Positions 7,093 through 15,613 of a stretch of DNA of 64,000 nucleotides are shown here, in pieces; positions within the stretch are counted from its first letter, which is position 1, and each line of letters opens with the position of its first letter. Made by a program: the position numbers and the translations under genes. Origin of the DNA: JAIBAC01 sp046331095. Its GTDB lineage: Bacteria; Actinomycetota; Acidimicrobiia; UBA2766. The notes below the pieces were generated by a model, which did no database searches, was not told where the DNA came from, and saw nothing but the letters and a program-made list of their open reading frames with translations. The stretch spans positions 186,001 through 250,000 of the forward strand of contig JAXLRM010000005.1 in the NCBI GenBank assembly GCA_046331095.1, given 5' to 3'.

Positions 7093-8163
7093 TCAGCGGA
7101 TGCGCTCGAGCTCGAAGCCCGCTTCCGACGCGAACTCGATCGGGTCCTCGACGATCTCGGCGGGCGCCCGGAATCCCGGCCCGATCCCTGCCTCGCGCCA
7201 GTCCCGGAGACGTAGCGCGAACATCGCCAGCAAGCGTCCCGTGAGTCCGTAGACGTCGGCACCCGTCGCGACTGAAGTCTGGGTGCGACCGCCTGCGGTG
7301 GCTTCGGCGGCCACGGTCCAGGTGTTGCGCGCCCGCGCCGCGGGCGAGGGCCCTTCGGGCCCGCGCCGGATCAGGGACTCGACCCGATCGCGCACCCACG
7401 ATGACCCCAGGACGACCCGCGCGACGGATGCGAACGGTCCGGCGAGCGGGGCGACGGCGCCAGGCACCGCTATGTGTGGTCTCACCGTGGCAGCATCGAC
7501 GTGGTTGACGATCTGCACGGCGTCGCCACCCGGATAGGAGACGCCCGCCGTCGAGGGCCTGCCCGGGCCGAGGTCGAAACGCCGGCGGTGGGCGCCGACG
7601 CGAGCGGGGCCCCAGGCGCCGTCGGTCCACTCCTCGAGCGGGTCGGCCATCGCGCCCAGGGTGCTGGCCTTGGTCCCCTGCGAAGTGGCGAAGTGCCGCG
7701 GGGCCAGCAACGTCTCGAGGCGGTCGACGCGGCCCATCCCGTCTGCGGCGACGGCCGCCGCGAGGTCGTGGGGGACGTAGTCGAACCCGCAGGCGGGAAC
7801 GACAGGCACCGCCGCCTGCCCGTGGCGGCTCGCAACCCGGCGCATGAATCCCGGCTCGCCCGTGCTGTCGCAGTACGCCACGCCGGCCGCTACTGCTGCG
7901 TCGACGACCGGCATCCCCAGGCGCTCGAACGGACCGACCGTCGACACGACGACGTCGGCGCCTTCGAGCATCGCTGCGAGGGCGTCCGGATCGCCGGCGT
8001 CGGCGACGCGCACCTCGACCTCGGCATCGTCTCCCGTCTCTGCGAGGGCTTCCCGCAGGCGCGTGCGGTCGCGCCCGGCGACGGCGAAGTCGGCACCGAG
8101 CGCTGCGAGCTCGGCTACGACCAGCCGGCCGGTGTAGCCCGACGCCCCGTACAGCACGATCAT
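7093..8163 (-). CDS. Saccharopine dehydrogenase-fold NAD(P)-dependent reductase (trans-acting enoyl reductase-like)
   Basis: This 356-residue protein starts MIVLYGASGYTGRLVVAELAALG, a Rossmann nucleotide-binding motif (GASGYTG). It continues with GADVVVSTVGPFERLGMPVVDAAVAAGVAYCDSTGEPGFM, the signature of the saccharopine dehydrogenase-like family that in mycobacteria includes the trans-acting enoyl reductase of phenolic glycolipid and phthiocerol synthesis. Other members are uncharacterised, so only a redox role on a lipid or small-molecule substrate is suggested. The start is ATG 8161-8163; a longer frame upstream runs into the rmuC promoter region and was not used. It is divergent from rmuC, with about 150 bp between the starts. 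Confidence 0.85.
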   Translation of the reverse strand: MIVLYGASGYTGRLVVAELAALGADFAVAGRDRTRLREALAETGDDAEVEVRVADAGDPDALAAMLEGADVVVSTVGPFERLGMPVVDAAVAAGVAYCDSTGEPGFMRRVASRHGQAAVPVVPACGFDYVPHDLAAAVAADGMGRVDRLETLLAPRHFATSQGTKASTLGAMADPLEEWTDGAWGPARVGAHRRRFDLGPGRPSTAGVSYPGGDAVQIVNHVDAATVRPHIAVPGAVAPLAGPFASVARVVLGSSWVRDRVESLIRRGPEGPSPAARARNTWTVAAEATAGGRTQTSVATGADVYGLTGRLLAMFALRLRDWREAGIGPGFRAPAEIVEDPIEFASEAGFELERIR

Positions 8164-8316
8164 GCGGTCATCTCCCGTGTCGGCCCTGCTCGCGGCCTCG
8201 CCAACCCTGCCCGGACCGAAACCGCGCCGCAAACCGCCCACGCGGCCAGGGGGTCCGCGTTCGTGTCGCAGGTGCCCGCGACAATGCATGTAGGCGGACC
8301 CGAGACTGGAGTGGCG

Positions 8317-9606
8317 ATGGCCGTGATCGTGACGATCCTGCTGGGCCTGCTGTTCGCCGTGGCGGCAGCAGTCACCGGCTTCCTCGCCGGGGCCGAACGC
8401 GAGCGACGCCGTTCCGCGGCTGCTGTCGCGACCGCGAGCGAGCGGATCTCCGCCGCCGAGCATGAGACGGTGCGCCTGGGCACCCAGCTCGAAGCCGCCA
8501 GGGCGAACGTCCTCGAGCGCGAGACCCTGCTCGATGCGACGTTCCAGCGGCTCCACAGCGAACTCGGCGCCCTCTCGGGCGAGATCCTCGAACGCAACAA
8601 CCGCGTGTTCCTCGACCTCGCCGCCGAGCGCATGAACGCCCAGCGCGAGCAGGCGGGGGCCGACCTCGATTCCCGCCGCGAAGCAGTCGAGGCTCTCGTC
8701 GCGCCCCTGCGTGAGTCACTCGCGCGCATCGAGTCCCAGACCCGTTCGGTCGAGAAGGCCCGCAACGAGGCCTACGGCGCGCTCACCGAGCAGGTCCGTT
8801 CGCTCGGCGACGCGCAGTCGACACTGCAATCGGAGACGCGCAACCTCGTTCAGGCGCTGCGCTCACCCGCGACTCGGGGTCGGTGGGGAGAGCTCACGTT
8901 GCGCCGCGCCGTAGAACACGCCGGGATGGTGGCCCACTGCGACTTCGACGAGCAGGTGACGGCTGTCACCGACGTGAGCCGGTCGCGGCCGGATCTCGTC
9001 GTGAAGGTGCCCGGCGGCGGACGCGTCGTGGTCGACGCCAAGACGCCCCTGGCGGCCTACCTCGAGTCGGTCGAGTGCGCCGACGAGGCGCGCCGCGCCG
9101 CGCTCCTCGGCGACCATGCCAGACAGGTCCGCGCCCATGTCGATGCCCTCGCGGCGAAGTCGTACTGGGCGCAGTTCGAGTCGAGTCCGGACTTCGTCGT
9201 CATGTTCGTCCCCGGCGAGGCGTTCCTGGCGGCCGCCCTCGACGCCGACCCGTCGCTGCTCGACACCGCAGCGGAGCGGGGTGTGATCCTGTCCACGCCG
9301 ACCACCCTCATCGCGTTGTTGCGGACGGTGGCGTTCGGCTGGCGCCAGGAACGCGTCGCCGAGAGCGCCGAGGCAGTGCGCCAGGTCGGCGTCGAGCTCC
9401 ACGCGCGGCTGCGCACGATGGTGGAGCACCTCGACGGCCTGCGCCGGGGCCTCGTGCGCACCGTCGAGTCCTACAACAAGCTCGTCGGCTCCTTCGAGAG
9501 CCGGGTCATGGTCCAGGCCCGCCGCTTCGAGGAGCTCGGCGCCTCCGACGGAGCCGACCTCCCGACGACCGACCCCGTCGAAACGCACCTGCGGAACGTC
9601 TCGTAA
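8317..9606 (+). CDS. rmuC: DNA recombination protein RmuC
   Basis: RmuC-family proteins have a nuclease-like fold linked to limiting DNA inversions. The 429-residue protein has an N-terminal membrane anchor (VIVTILLGLLFAVAAAVTGFLAG), a long alanine/glutamate-rich coiled coil to about residue 180, and then the conserved core. The core reads RGRWGELTLRRAVEHAGMVAHCDFDEQ, RPDLVVKVPGGGRVVVDAKTPLAAYL, KSYWAQFESSPDFVVMFVPGEAFLAAAL, and STPTTLIALLRTVAFGWRQE. The GRWGE-, VDAKTPL- and FVPGE-type motifs are family hallmarks. The ATG at 8317 is preceded by TGGAG (8307-8311); the GTG at 8311 is a possible alternative. It is convergent with the FtsH-like gene across a repeat array. Confidence 0.95.
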   Translation: MAVIVTILLGLLFAVAAAVTGFLAGAERERRRSAAAVATASERISAAEHETVRLGTQLEAARANVLERETLLDATFQRLHSELGALSGEILERNNRVFLDLAAERMNAQREQAGADLDSRREAVEALVAPLRESLARIESQTRSVEKARNEAYGALTEQVRSLGDAQSTLQSETRNLVQALRSPATRGRWGELTLRRAVEHAGMVAHCDFDEQVTAVTDVSRSRPDLVVKVPGGGRVVVDAKTPLAAYLESVECADEARRAALLGDHARQVRAHVDALAAKSYWAQFESSPDFVVMFVPGEAFLAAALDADPSLLDTAAERGVILSTPTTLIALLRTVAFGWRQERVAESAEAVRQVGVELHARLRTMVEHLDGLRRGLVRTVESYNKLVGSFESRVMVQARRFEELGASDGADLPTTDPVETHLRNVS

Positions 9607-9607
9607 C

Positions 9608-9904
9608 CCCGACGTGGGCGGCCACGACGCCGCGGTTGGAGCACCACGCGGCCACGACGCCGCGGTTGGAGCACCACGCGGCCACGGGTGGCCGTCTGGT
9701 GCTCCAAAGTCCCCTCCCTGGCCGTCTGGTGCTCCAAAGTCCCCACCCTGGCCGCCTCGTGCTCCGACAGTCGGCTTCCGAGGGACGGCCACGACGCCGC
9801 GGTGGAGCTGCCCACGGACTCTCCCAGCGCGCCTTCTGCTCTTCCCTCGCTGCCCTCTGACACCCATGCGCGGACGCGAACGGGCGCCATGTCCCCACGT
9901 CGGG
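9608..9904. repeat. Family A array flanked by family C half-arms, between convergent rmuC and the FtsH-like gene
   Basis: Forward family A units start at 9636 and 9666 (TTGGAGCACCACGCGGCCA). Inverted units have GCTCCAA at 9701 and 9731 and a decayed GCTCCGA at 9761. All are 30 bp apart within each orientation. The intergenic region is bracketed by a perfect 11-bp inverted pair, CCCGACGTGGG (9608-9618) and CCCACGTCGGG (9894-9904). These match the outer arms of the family C element, as if an A array had expanded inside an old C element. The stretch 9780-9890 otherwise shows nothing recognisable. Confidence 0.88.
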
Positions 9905-9909
9905 TGGAC

Positions 9910-11724
9910 TCAGCCGAAGACGTCGTGGGCGAGGGCATCCATCTCGGCGTCGCGCAGGACCTCCACGATCTCGTCGCCGACGAGCTCCTCGCGGTCCAAC
10001 AGGGCGTCGCGCAGTGCCTCGACCATGTAGCGGTGCGTGCGCAGGAGTTCGACGACGTCGGCCTTGGCGTGGTCGAGGATGTGCTCCACCGCGTGGCGCG
10101 ACCGGTCGCTGCCGAGCACCTTGGCGACGATGCCGGCGTTGGTGAGGGTGTCGTCGACCGCTTCGTAGGAGATCAGCGAGCCGCCCATCCCGCACGACCC
10201 CACCATCGTCGCCGCGAGCTTGGTCGCCTGGGCGAGGTCGCCCGACGGTCCGGTGCCGGATTCGCCGAAGAACTCCTCCTCCGCGACCATCCCCCCGAAC
10301 GCGATCTTGATCCGCGCGATCAGCTCCGATCGTGTCTGCGTGAAGCGTTCCTCGCTGTCGGAGTGGCCCAGCAGGCCCAGCGCACCCTGCCGCTTCACGA
10401 TCGAGAGGATGTCGAGCGTGCGGCCCTTGGCCGCCAGGTATGCGACGACGGCGTGGCCGGCCTCGTGGGTCGCGATCGTGCGACGCTCCTCGTCGGGGTA
10501 GTCGACGGGCTGTTTGAGCCCCACCTCCTCGGTGAGCTTGGCCTGCTGCACGTCGTCCCAGTTCATCGCCTCGCGACCGTCGCGCAACGCCCACACGAGC
10601 GCCTCGTCGAGGAGGTGCTCGAGCATCACCGGCGTGTAGCCCATCGTCATCGTGGCGAGCGCCTCGCGGCGGTCCTCCTCGTCCAGTTCGGTCGTGTGCG
10701 CCTTCTGCGCGAGGTAGTAGTCGACGATCTCGCGCCTGCCCGCCCGCGTCGGGACGTCGAAGTTGATGGTCCGGTCGAAGCGGCCCGGTCGCAGCAGGGC
10801 CGGATCGAGGTCGGCAGCCCGGTTCGTGGCACCGATCACGAGGATGTTCGCCGCATGCGACCTGCGCTTGCCTATCTGGGCGCCCTCGGGCAGCCACGCG
10901 TTGAGCCGATCCACGAACCACCCCCGCACCCGCGCACCCACGGGTGGCTCGTCGAAGGACTGCAACTGCACCAACAGCTCGTTGACCACGCCGGAGATGC
11001 CCTCGGTGGGACCGGAGCGGTTCACGTCCGCGGTCCCGGCGGCCACGGAGAGGTCGTCGACCGCAGATGCACCCGAGCGCATGCCGCTGCGCGCCATCGC
11101 GATCGCGTCGAACTCCTCGATGAAGCCGATCGCGCCGCCCTCGTGGCGCGACGTCTTGCGGAGATCCCGGAAGAACGATCGGATCTTGCGGTTCGTCTGC
11201 CCGTAGTACATCGACTGGAACGACGACGCCGACACGAACAGGAACGGCACCCCCGCCTCCTTGGCCATCGCCTTGGCCATGTAGGTCTTGCCCGTGCCCG
11301 GCGGTCCCTCGAACAGGAGTGCCCGACGCGGCGTACCGCCCATCTGCTCCTTGAACGACCGGTAGCCGAGGAACAGGTTGAGTGACCTGACGACCTCCTC
11401 GCGGACGTTCGGCATGCCGACGACGTCGTCGAAGCCCACCGGTATCTCCGAGGGCCTCACCGTGATCGCAGGGCTGCGGCCCGCGAACGCCATCGGCAGG
11501 AGGATCACGAGGCCGAGGAGCCCCACGAGCGCGATCGTGGGCAGGTAGTCCCAGAACGCCGACGGGACGTGCACGCTGAGGAACCCGAACGGCTCGCTGG
11601 CGGTGACGTGGCACCAGAGGGCGTAGACCAGGACCGCCGCCGCCAGGACGACGACCACCCCCCAACGGCGCCGCACCCGCCTGTCGCGCACCCTACCGAC
11701 GTCTGCCTTGCCCGCCGCCACCAC
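9910..11724 (-). CDS. FtsH-like membrane AAA+ zinc metalloprotease, divergent paralogue
   Basis: The domain order is that of FtsH: two N-terminal membrane helices (WGVVVVLAAAVLVYALW and IALVGLLGLVILLPMAFA), an AAA+ domain with Walker A GPPGTGKTYMAKAMAKEAG, the second region of homology ATNRAADLDPALLRPGRFDR, and a protease domain with zinc motif HEAGHA. The third zinc ligand is probably Asp in SGDLAQAT. It departs from housekeeping FtsH. Walker B reads FIEEFD rather than FIDEID. The pore loop is MYYG rather than a phenylalanine-valine-glycine. An insertion of about 35 residues (PPVGARVRGWFVDRLNAWLP region) precedes the SRH. The start is uncertain because no ATG is available; GTG 11722-11724 gives 604 residues. 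It is divergent from the desaturase. Confidence 0.87.
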   Translation of the reverse strand: MVAAGKADVGRVRDRRVRRRWGVVVVLAAAVLVYALWCHVTASEPFGFLSVHVPSAFWDYLPTIALVGLLGLVILLPMAFAGRSPAITVRPSEIPVGFDDVVGMPNVREEVVRSLNLFLGYRSFKEQMGGTPRRALLFEGPPGTGKTYMAKAMAKEAGVPFLFVSASSFQSMYYGQTNRKIRSFFRDLRKTSRHEGGAIGFIEEFDAIAMARSGMRSGASAVDDLSVAAGTADVNRSGPTEGISGVVNELLVQLQSFDEPPVGARVRGWFVDRLNAWLPEGAQIGKRRSHAANILVIGATNRAADLDPALLRPGRFDRTINFDVPTRAGRREIVDYYLAQKAHTTELDEEDRREALATMTMGYTPVMLEHLLDEALVWALRDGREAMNWDDVQQAKLTEEVGLKQPVDYPDEERRTIATHEAGHAVVAYLAAKGRTLDILSIVKRQGALGLLGHSDSEERFTQTRSELIARIKIAFGGMVAEEEFFGESGTGPSGDLAQATKLAATMVGSCGMGGSLISYEAVDDTLTNAGIVAKVLGSDRSRHAVEHILDHAKADVVELLRTHRYMVEALRDALLDREELVGDEIVEVLRDAEMDALAHDVFG

Positions 11725-12058
11725 GTCGGACCTGCTCAAGATGCTGACGTCTGTCCGAGCACGGCGTGACGGCACGATCCGGCGATCTCCTCGTGATGCG
11801 GATGCGGGTCTCTCTGGGATCTTCGGGATACGGTACGGCCCGTCCCGCCCCGTCGTGACCGCGAGACCGACAAATGGGCCGCGCGACCTACTCGGGGACA
11901 GGCCCCCGGACCCAGTCCCGACCCGCTCGGCGCGGCTCCGGCGTGTCCACATGCACGACGTGGTGTGAGCACATACGCTTCGCTCGGCGCCCGGCCATGT
12001 AACCCTCCCCGGTCTCGACGGATCCGATCCCCCGACGCTCCCCAACGGAAGGTCTCCC
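11725..12058. other. Divergent intergenic region between the FtsH-like gene and the desaturase
   Basis: This stretch of about 330 bp separates the two divergent starts and should hold both promoters. The minus-strand frame of the FtsH-like gene remains open through it, but the encoded residues are arginine-rich and without family similarity, so I read it as non-coding. A ribosome-binding GGAAGG precedes the desaturase ATG. No repeat element or ACTGATTC operator is present. Confidence 0.5.
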
Positions 12059-13093
12059 ATGACGACGGCCAGCTACACACGGGCCGCCGACGAGCGTGTG
12101 AACTGGGTCAAGTCGATCCCGTTCCTCACGGTCCACCTGCTCCCCCTGGGCCTGATCTTCACGGGTGTGCGCCTCGTGGACTGGGTGGTCTGTCTCGCCC
12201 TCTACTACGGACGCATGTTCTTCGTGACCGCGGGCTACCACCGCTACTTCTCCCACCGCGGCTACAAGGTGTCGCGGCCCGTGCAGTTCCTCATGGCCCT
12301 CGGCGGGACCACCGCGGTGCAGAAGGGCCCGCTGTGGTGGGCCGCCCACCACCGCCACCACCACCGCTTCAGCGACACCGAAGACGACATCCACTCGCCC
12401 ATGCGCGGGTTCTGGTGGAGCCACGTCGGTTGGATCCTCTGCGACAAGTACACCGCCACCGACCTCGACGCGATCAAGGACTTCGGCCGCTACCCCGAGC
12501 TGCGCTGGCTCGACAGGTACTGGCTCGTGCCCCCGATCGTGCTCGGCGCGCTCCTCTTCCTCGCCGGAGGGACTTCGATGCTGCTGTGCGGGTTCTTCCT
12601 GTCGACGGTGCTCCTGTGGCACGGGACCTACACGATCAACTCGATCACGCACCTGTGGGGCCGGCGCCGCTTCGTGACCCTCGACACGAGCCGCAACTCG
12701 TTCCTGCTCGCGGTGATCACCCTCGGCGAGGGGTGGCACAACAACCACCACTACTGGGCGCCGACGGCGAACAACGGCTTCTTCTGGTGGGAGCTCGACC
12801 CGACCTACTACGTGATCCGCGCGATGGGGCTGTTGCGCCTCGCGACCGACATCCGCACACCGCCCGCCGAGGTCCTCGCGCGCAACCGCGTCAAGGACGG
12901 CAACTTCGACATCGGGATGTTCCACGCGTACTGGGGCAAGGCCGCGGCCGCGCTCTCGAACGCACGCGCGCACGCCGGCGAACTCGCCGGGGCGCGCAAG
13001 CGTGCCGTCGAGGAGCTGGCCGACAGCGCCCGTGCCACCGCGGATCGCCTCTCGAGTATGGTCCCGGCGCCTCCGAACCCGGCGACTGACTAG
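12059..13093 (+). CDS. Acyl-CoA/acyl-lipid delta-9-type fatty acid desaturase
   Basis: This membrane di-iron desaturase introduces a cis double bond into saturated acyl chains. The three histidine clusters are HRYFSH (61-66), HHRHHH (97-102) and HNNHH (227-231), the order and spacing of the SCD/OLE1-like delta-9 family. They are set among hydrophobic segments such as FLTVHLLPLGLIFTGV and YWLVPPIVLGALLFLAGG. At 344 residues it carries an alanine-rich C-terminal tail after the catalytic core. The ATG at 12059 has GGAAGG about 8 nt upstream. It stands alone on the plus strand and is convergent with the acyl-CoA dehydrogenase gene 17 bp away. It probably adjusts membrane fluidity or lipid composition. 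Regiospecificity is inferred from the histidine boxes only. Confidence 0.94.
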   Translation: MTTASYTRAADERVNWVKSIPFLTVHLLPLGLIFTGVRLVDWVVCLALYYGRMFFVTAGYHRYFSHRGYKVSRPVQFLMALGGTTAVQKGPLWWAAHHRHHHRFSDTEDDIHSPMRGFWWSHVGWILCDKYTATDLDAIKDFGRYPELRWLDRYWLVPPIVLGALLFLAGGTSMLLCGFFLSTVLLWHGTYTINSITHLWGRRRFVTLDTSRNSFLLAVITLGEGWHNNHHYWAPTANNGFFWWELDPTYYVIRAMGLLRLATDIRTPPAEVLARNRVKDGNFDIGMFHAYWGKAAAALSNARAHAGELAGARKRAVEELADSARATADRLSSMVPAPPNPATD

Positions 13094-13110
13094 ACCCGCC
13101 AGTCAGAGGA

Positions 13111-14379
13111 CTACTTGGGGATGTCGGACCAAGGCAGGTCGCGGTCGACCTCGACGTCGCGGGGCAATCCCAGGACACGCTCGGCGATCTGGCTGCGGAG
13201 TATCTCCGAGGTGCCGCCCTCGATCGTGTTCGCGCGGGCCCGCAGGAACGACTGCACACGCGACTCCGCAGCGGCATCACCCGGTTCCCACGCGATCGCA
13301 CCTGCGCCGACGGCGTTCATCGCGGTCGAGAAGCGGCGTTGGTTCCACTCGGCGTTGAAGACCTTGCCCACTGACCCCTCGGGGCCAGGTTGGCCTGCCT
13401 GGCGCGCCGCCTCTGCGCGGAACGCCGTCGCCTCCTTGACCTGGGACTCGATGTAGAGCTGGGCCACCTGCTGGCGCAGCGCCGGGTCCGACCCGAGGCG
13501 GCCGTCGCGGGAGTCGACGCCGAGCGAGTCGAGATAGGACTGCCACGGGTCGCTGCGCTGGCCGCCGAACATCGACACCGGGTCGAGCGAGAGGCCCGAG
13601 AGGGTCGCGCGCTCGTTCATCAGCGTGGTCCGCGCGACGCGCCAGCCGTCGCCGACCGCGCCGATGCGGTTCGCGTCCGGCACCCGCACGTCGGTCATGT
13701 AGACCTCGTTGAACTCCGCCGATCCAGTCATCTGGCGCAGGGGCCGCACCTCCACGCCGGGTGCGTGCATGTCGAGCGCGAAGTAGCTGAGGCCCTCGTG
13801 CTTGGGCACCGACGCGTCCGTGCGGGCCAACAGCATCCCCCAGCGTGCGAACTGAGCGATCGTCGTCCAAACCTTCTGGCCGTTGACGACCCACTCGTCG
13901 CCGTCGCGCACAGCCCTGGTGGCCAGACCAGCGAGGTCGCTGCCCGCGCCGGGCTCGCTGAAGAGCTGGCACCAGATCTCCTCGCACGAGAGGATCTTCG
14001 CGAGCCAGCGCTCGCCCTGCTCGGCGGTGCCGTGCTCGATGATCGTCGGCCCGGCGAGGCCGACGCCGAGCAGGTTGAGCCCGATCAGGGGAAGCCGGTA
14101 GCGGCGCAGCTCCTCGCGGGTGACCTGCAACATCCAGGTCTGACCCGAGAGCCCGCCCAGCTCCCGGGGCCACAGCGGGGCTCCGTAACCGCTGCGGCCG
14201 ATCGTGGGCGTCCATGCGAGGAAGTTCCAGCCCACCTTGGCCGCCTCGAACGCCTCGTCGTCGTCCGCGTCGACGGCATCCATCCAGCCGCCGGGCAGCG
14301 TCTCGCGCAGCCAGGCACGGAACTCCTCGCGGAATCCCGCTTGCGCGGGGGTGTCCTCGATCTCGAACTGCACGGTCAT
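13111..14379 (-). CDS. Acyl-CoA dehydrogenase (FadE type)
   Basis: This FAD-dependent enzyme would oxidise acyl-CoA to 2-enoyl-CoA. The 422-residue protein starts at ATG 14377-14379 with GGAG upstream. Family features are the flavin-binding WCQLFSEPGAGSDLAGLATRAVRDGDEWVVNGQKVWTT region, the central DVRVPDANRIGAVGDGWRVARTTLMNER stretch, and the C-terminal ANTIEGGTSEILRSQIAERVLGLPR. The glutamate of IEGGTSEI is in the catalytic-base position of this family. The long insert around residues 270-300 and the sequence style match the mycobacterial FadE class acting on steroid or branched substrates; the actual substrate is unknown. The alcohol dehydrogenase stop codon lies only 19 bp upstream, so the two form an operon under the 15578-15599 operator. 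Confidence 0.94.
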   Translation of the reverse strand: MTVQFEIEDTPAQAGFREEFRAWLRETLPGGWMDAVDADDDEAFEAAKVGWNFLAWTPTIGRSGYGAPLWPRELGGLSGQTWMLQVTREELRRYRLPLIGLNLLGVGLAGPTIIEHGTAEQGERWLAKILSCEEIWCQLFSEPGAGSDLAGLATRAVRDGDEWVVNGQKVWTTIAQFARWGMLLARTDASVPKHEGLSYFALDMHAPGVEVRPLRQMTGSAEFNEVYMTDVRVPDANRIGAVGDGWRVARTTLMNERATLSGLSLDPVSMFGGQRSDPWQSYLDSLGVDSRDGRLGSDPALRQQVAQLYIESQVKEATAFRAEAARQAGQPGPEGSVGKVFNAEWNQRRFSTAMNAVGAGAIAWEPGDAAAESRVQSFLRARANTIEGGTSEILRSQIAERVLGLPRDVEVDRDLPWSDIPK

Positions 14380-14398
14380 GGGTTCTCCGCTCTCGGTG

Positions 14399-15487
14399 TC
14401 ACGGTTGCAGGACTGCGTGCACGGGTGGCGGGTCACCATCGCCTGCCATCTGCACGAGAAGAGCCTCGACGCCGTCGAGCCCCACGACCTGCCGCGGCAG
14501 TTGTGCGAACGGGAACTCGCCGGAGGCGAGGAGGTCGAGGGCGCTGCGGTACGCGGGGGCGTCTACGCCGAGCGCGCCGAGTATTCGCAGTTCCTTGAAC
14601 ACGACCGAATCGGGCCAGAACCCGGGCGTCTCGCCACTCCCGCGGGTTCCGGCGATCACGACCGTGCCGCCGGGGCGGGTGACCGCGATCGCCTGCGCCA
14701 ATGCTGCCGGCGCCTTCGCGGTCACGTCCACGACGATGTCGCAGAGCCCTCCGGTCGCATCCCGGATCGCCCGCACCGGGTCCTCGGCGGACACGTCGAC
14801 GACGAGATCGGCGCCGAGCCCGCTCGCCGCCCGCAGGCGCGCTGCGTCACGACTGCCGTTGCCCGTGACCATCACGAAGTCCGCTCCCGCGCGGCGTGCC
14901 GCCGCCAGGACCGACAGGCCGCGGATCCCTGGGCCGAGGACGGCCACGACGTCTCCGGTGGTGGTCCCGGGGAGCGTCACACCCCAGCGCACCCCGGCGC
15001 CGAGGGGGTTGAACAGAGTCGCGAGGACGGGGTCGAGACCCTCGGGCACCCGATGCAGCTTCGTGTCGGGTGCGAGGTACTGCACCTCGGCGTAGCCGCC
15101 CCAGAGACCCGGCTCCTTGTCGACGGGCACGAAGCCGTACATGTCCGCGATGCCGTGGGCGCGGCAGCGGCGGTACTCGCCTGCCTCGCACTGCGGGCAA
15201 CGCCCACAGGACTGGAACACCTCGACCGCGACCCTGTCACCTCGGGCCACGTGCCAACGACGCGCCGCCGACGCCCCGATCGTCTCGATCACACCGACCG
15301 CCTCGTGTCCCGGCACGAACGCGTAACCCGCCGGAAGGTCGCCGGAGTACTGCTCGTGGTCGGTGCCGCACAGCCCGCAGGCCTCCACGCGCAAGAGCGC
15401 ATCGTCGTCGCCGATCCGGGGCAGCGGCAGGTCACGGCGCACCAGTCGTCCGGGGCGCTCCAGCACGAGCGCGGCCGCCGTTCTCAC
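14399..15487 (-). CDS. Zinc-dependent medium-chain alcohol dehydrogenase
   Basis: This 362-residue MDR-superfamily dehydrogenase has the catalytic zinc site in GLCGTDHEQY and VPGHEAVGVIETIG, and a structural zinc lobe with four cysteines (CGRCPQCEAGEYRRC). The nucleotide-binding stretch reads VVAVLGPGIRGLSVLAAARRAGADFVMVTG. It should oxidise an alcohol with NAD(P)+; threonine- or sorbitol-dehydrogenase-like members look similar. The start is GTG 15485-15487. Together with the acyl-CoA dehydrogenase downstream it makes a two-gene operon. The operon is divergent from the nitronate-monooxygenase gene, and the palindrome at 15578-15599 lies between the two starts. Confidence 0.9.
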   Translation of the reverse strand: MRTAAALVLERPGRLVRRDLPLPRIGDDDALLRVEACGLCGTDHEQYSGDLPAGYAFVPGHEAVGVIETIGASAARRWHVARGDRVAVEVFQSCGRCPQCEAGEYRRCRAHGIADMYGFVPVDKEPGLWGGYAEVQYLAPDTKLHRVPEGLDPVLATLFNPLGAGVRWGVTLPGTTTGDVVAVLGPGIRGLSVLAAARRAGADFVMVTGNGSRDAARLRAASGLGADLVVDVSAEDPVRAIRDATGGLCDIVVDVTAKAPAALAQAIAVTRPGGTVVIAGTRGSGETPGFWPDSVVFKELRILGALGVDAPAYRSALDLLASGEFPFAQLPRQVVGLDGVEALLVQMAGDGDPPPVHAVLQP

Positions 15488-15577
15488 GCGGCTCCTCGGC
15501 CGCCTGCGCGGGTCGGATGCATCGTCGCTGCGGACCTCTTGCCTGCGGACAGGGTCGTCGCTACGGTACGCTAGGAG

Positions 15578-15599
15578 TTACTGATTCAGGAGTCAATAA
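15578..15599. promoter_or_regulatory. Palindromic operator site 1, between divergent adh and nmo genes
   Basis: This is an imperfect 22-bp palindrome. The left half reads TTACTGATTCA and the right half, read on the other strand, TTATTGACTCC; 16 of 22 positions are symmetric. It contains the octamer ACTGATTC shared with sites at 16632-16651 and 31393-31412. It lies 15 bp before the ATG of the downstream plus-strand gene and 91 bp from the divergent GTG, so one bound dimer could repress both transcription units. The TetR protein encoded at 31432 is the proposed ligand-responsive binder (inference). Confidence 0.7.
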
Positions 15600-15613
15600 A
15601 GGGGATCTCGAGC

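Noticed and set aside
5061..7262. Very long minus-strand open frame opposite the MFS transporter (733 codons)
   Set aside because: It is rich in Arg, Asp, Glu and Gly with no family signal, as expected for the antisense of a high-GC gene. The same holds for the long antisense frames opposite recR/ybaB, the P-type ATPase (19518-21227) and the receptor gene (29393-31213).
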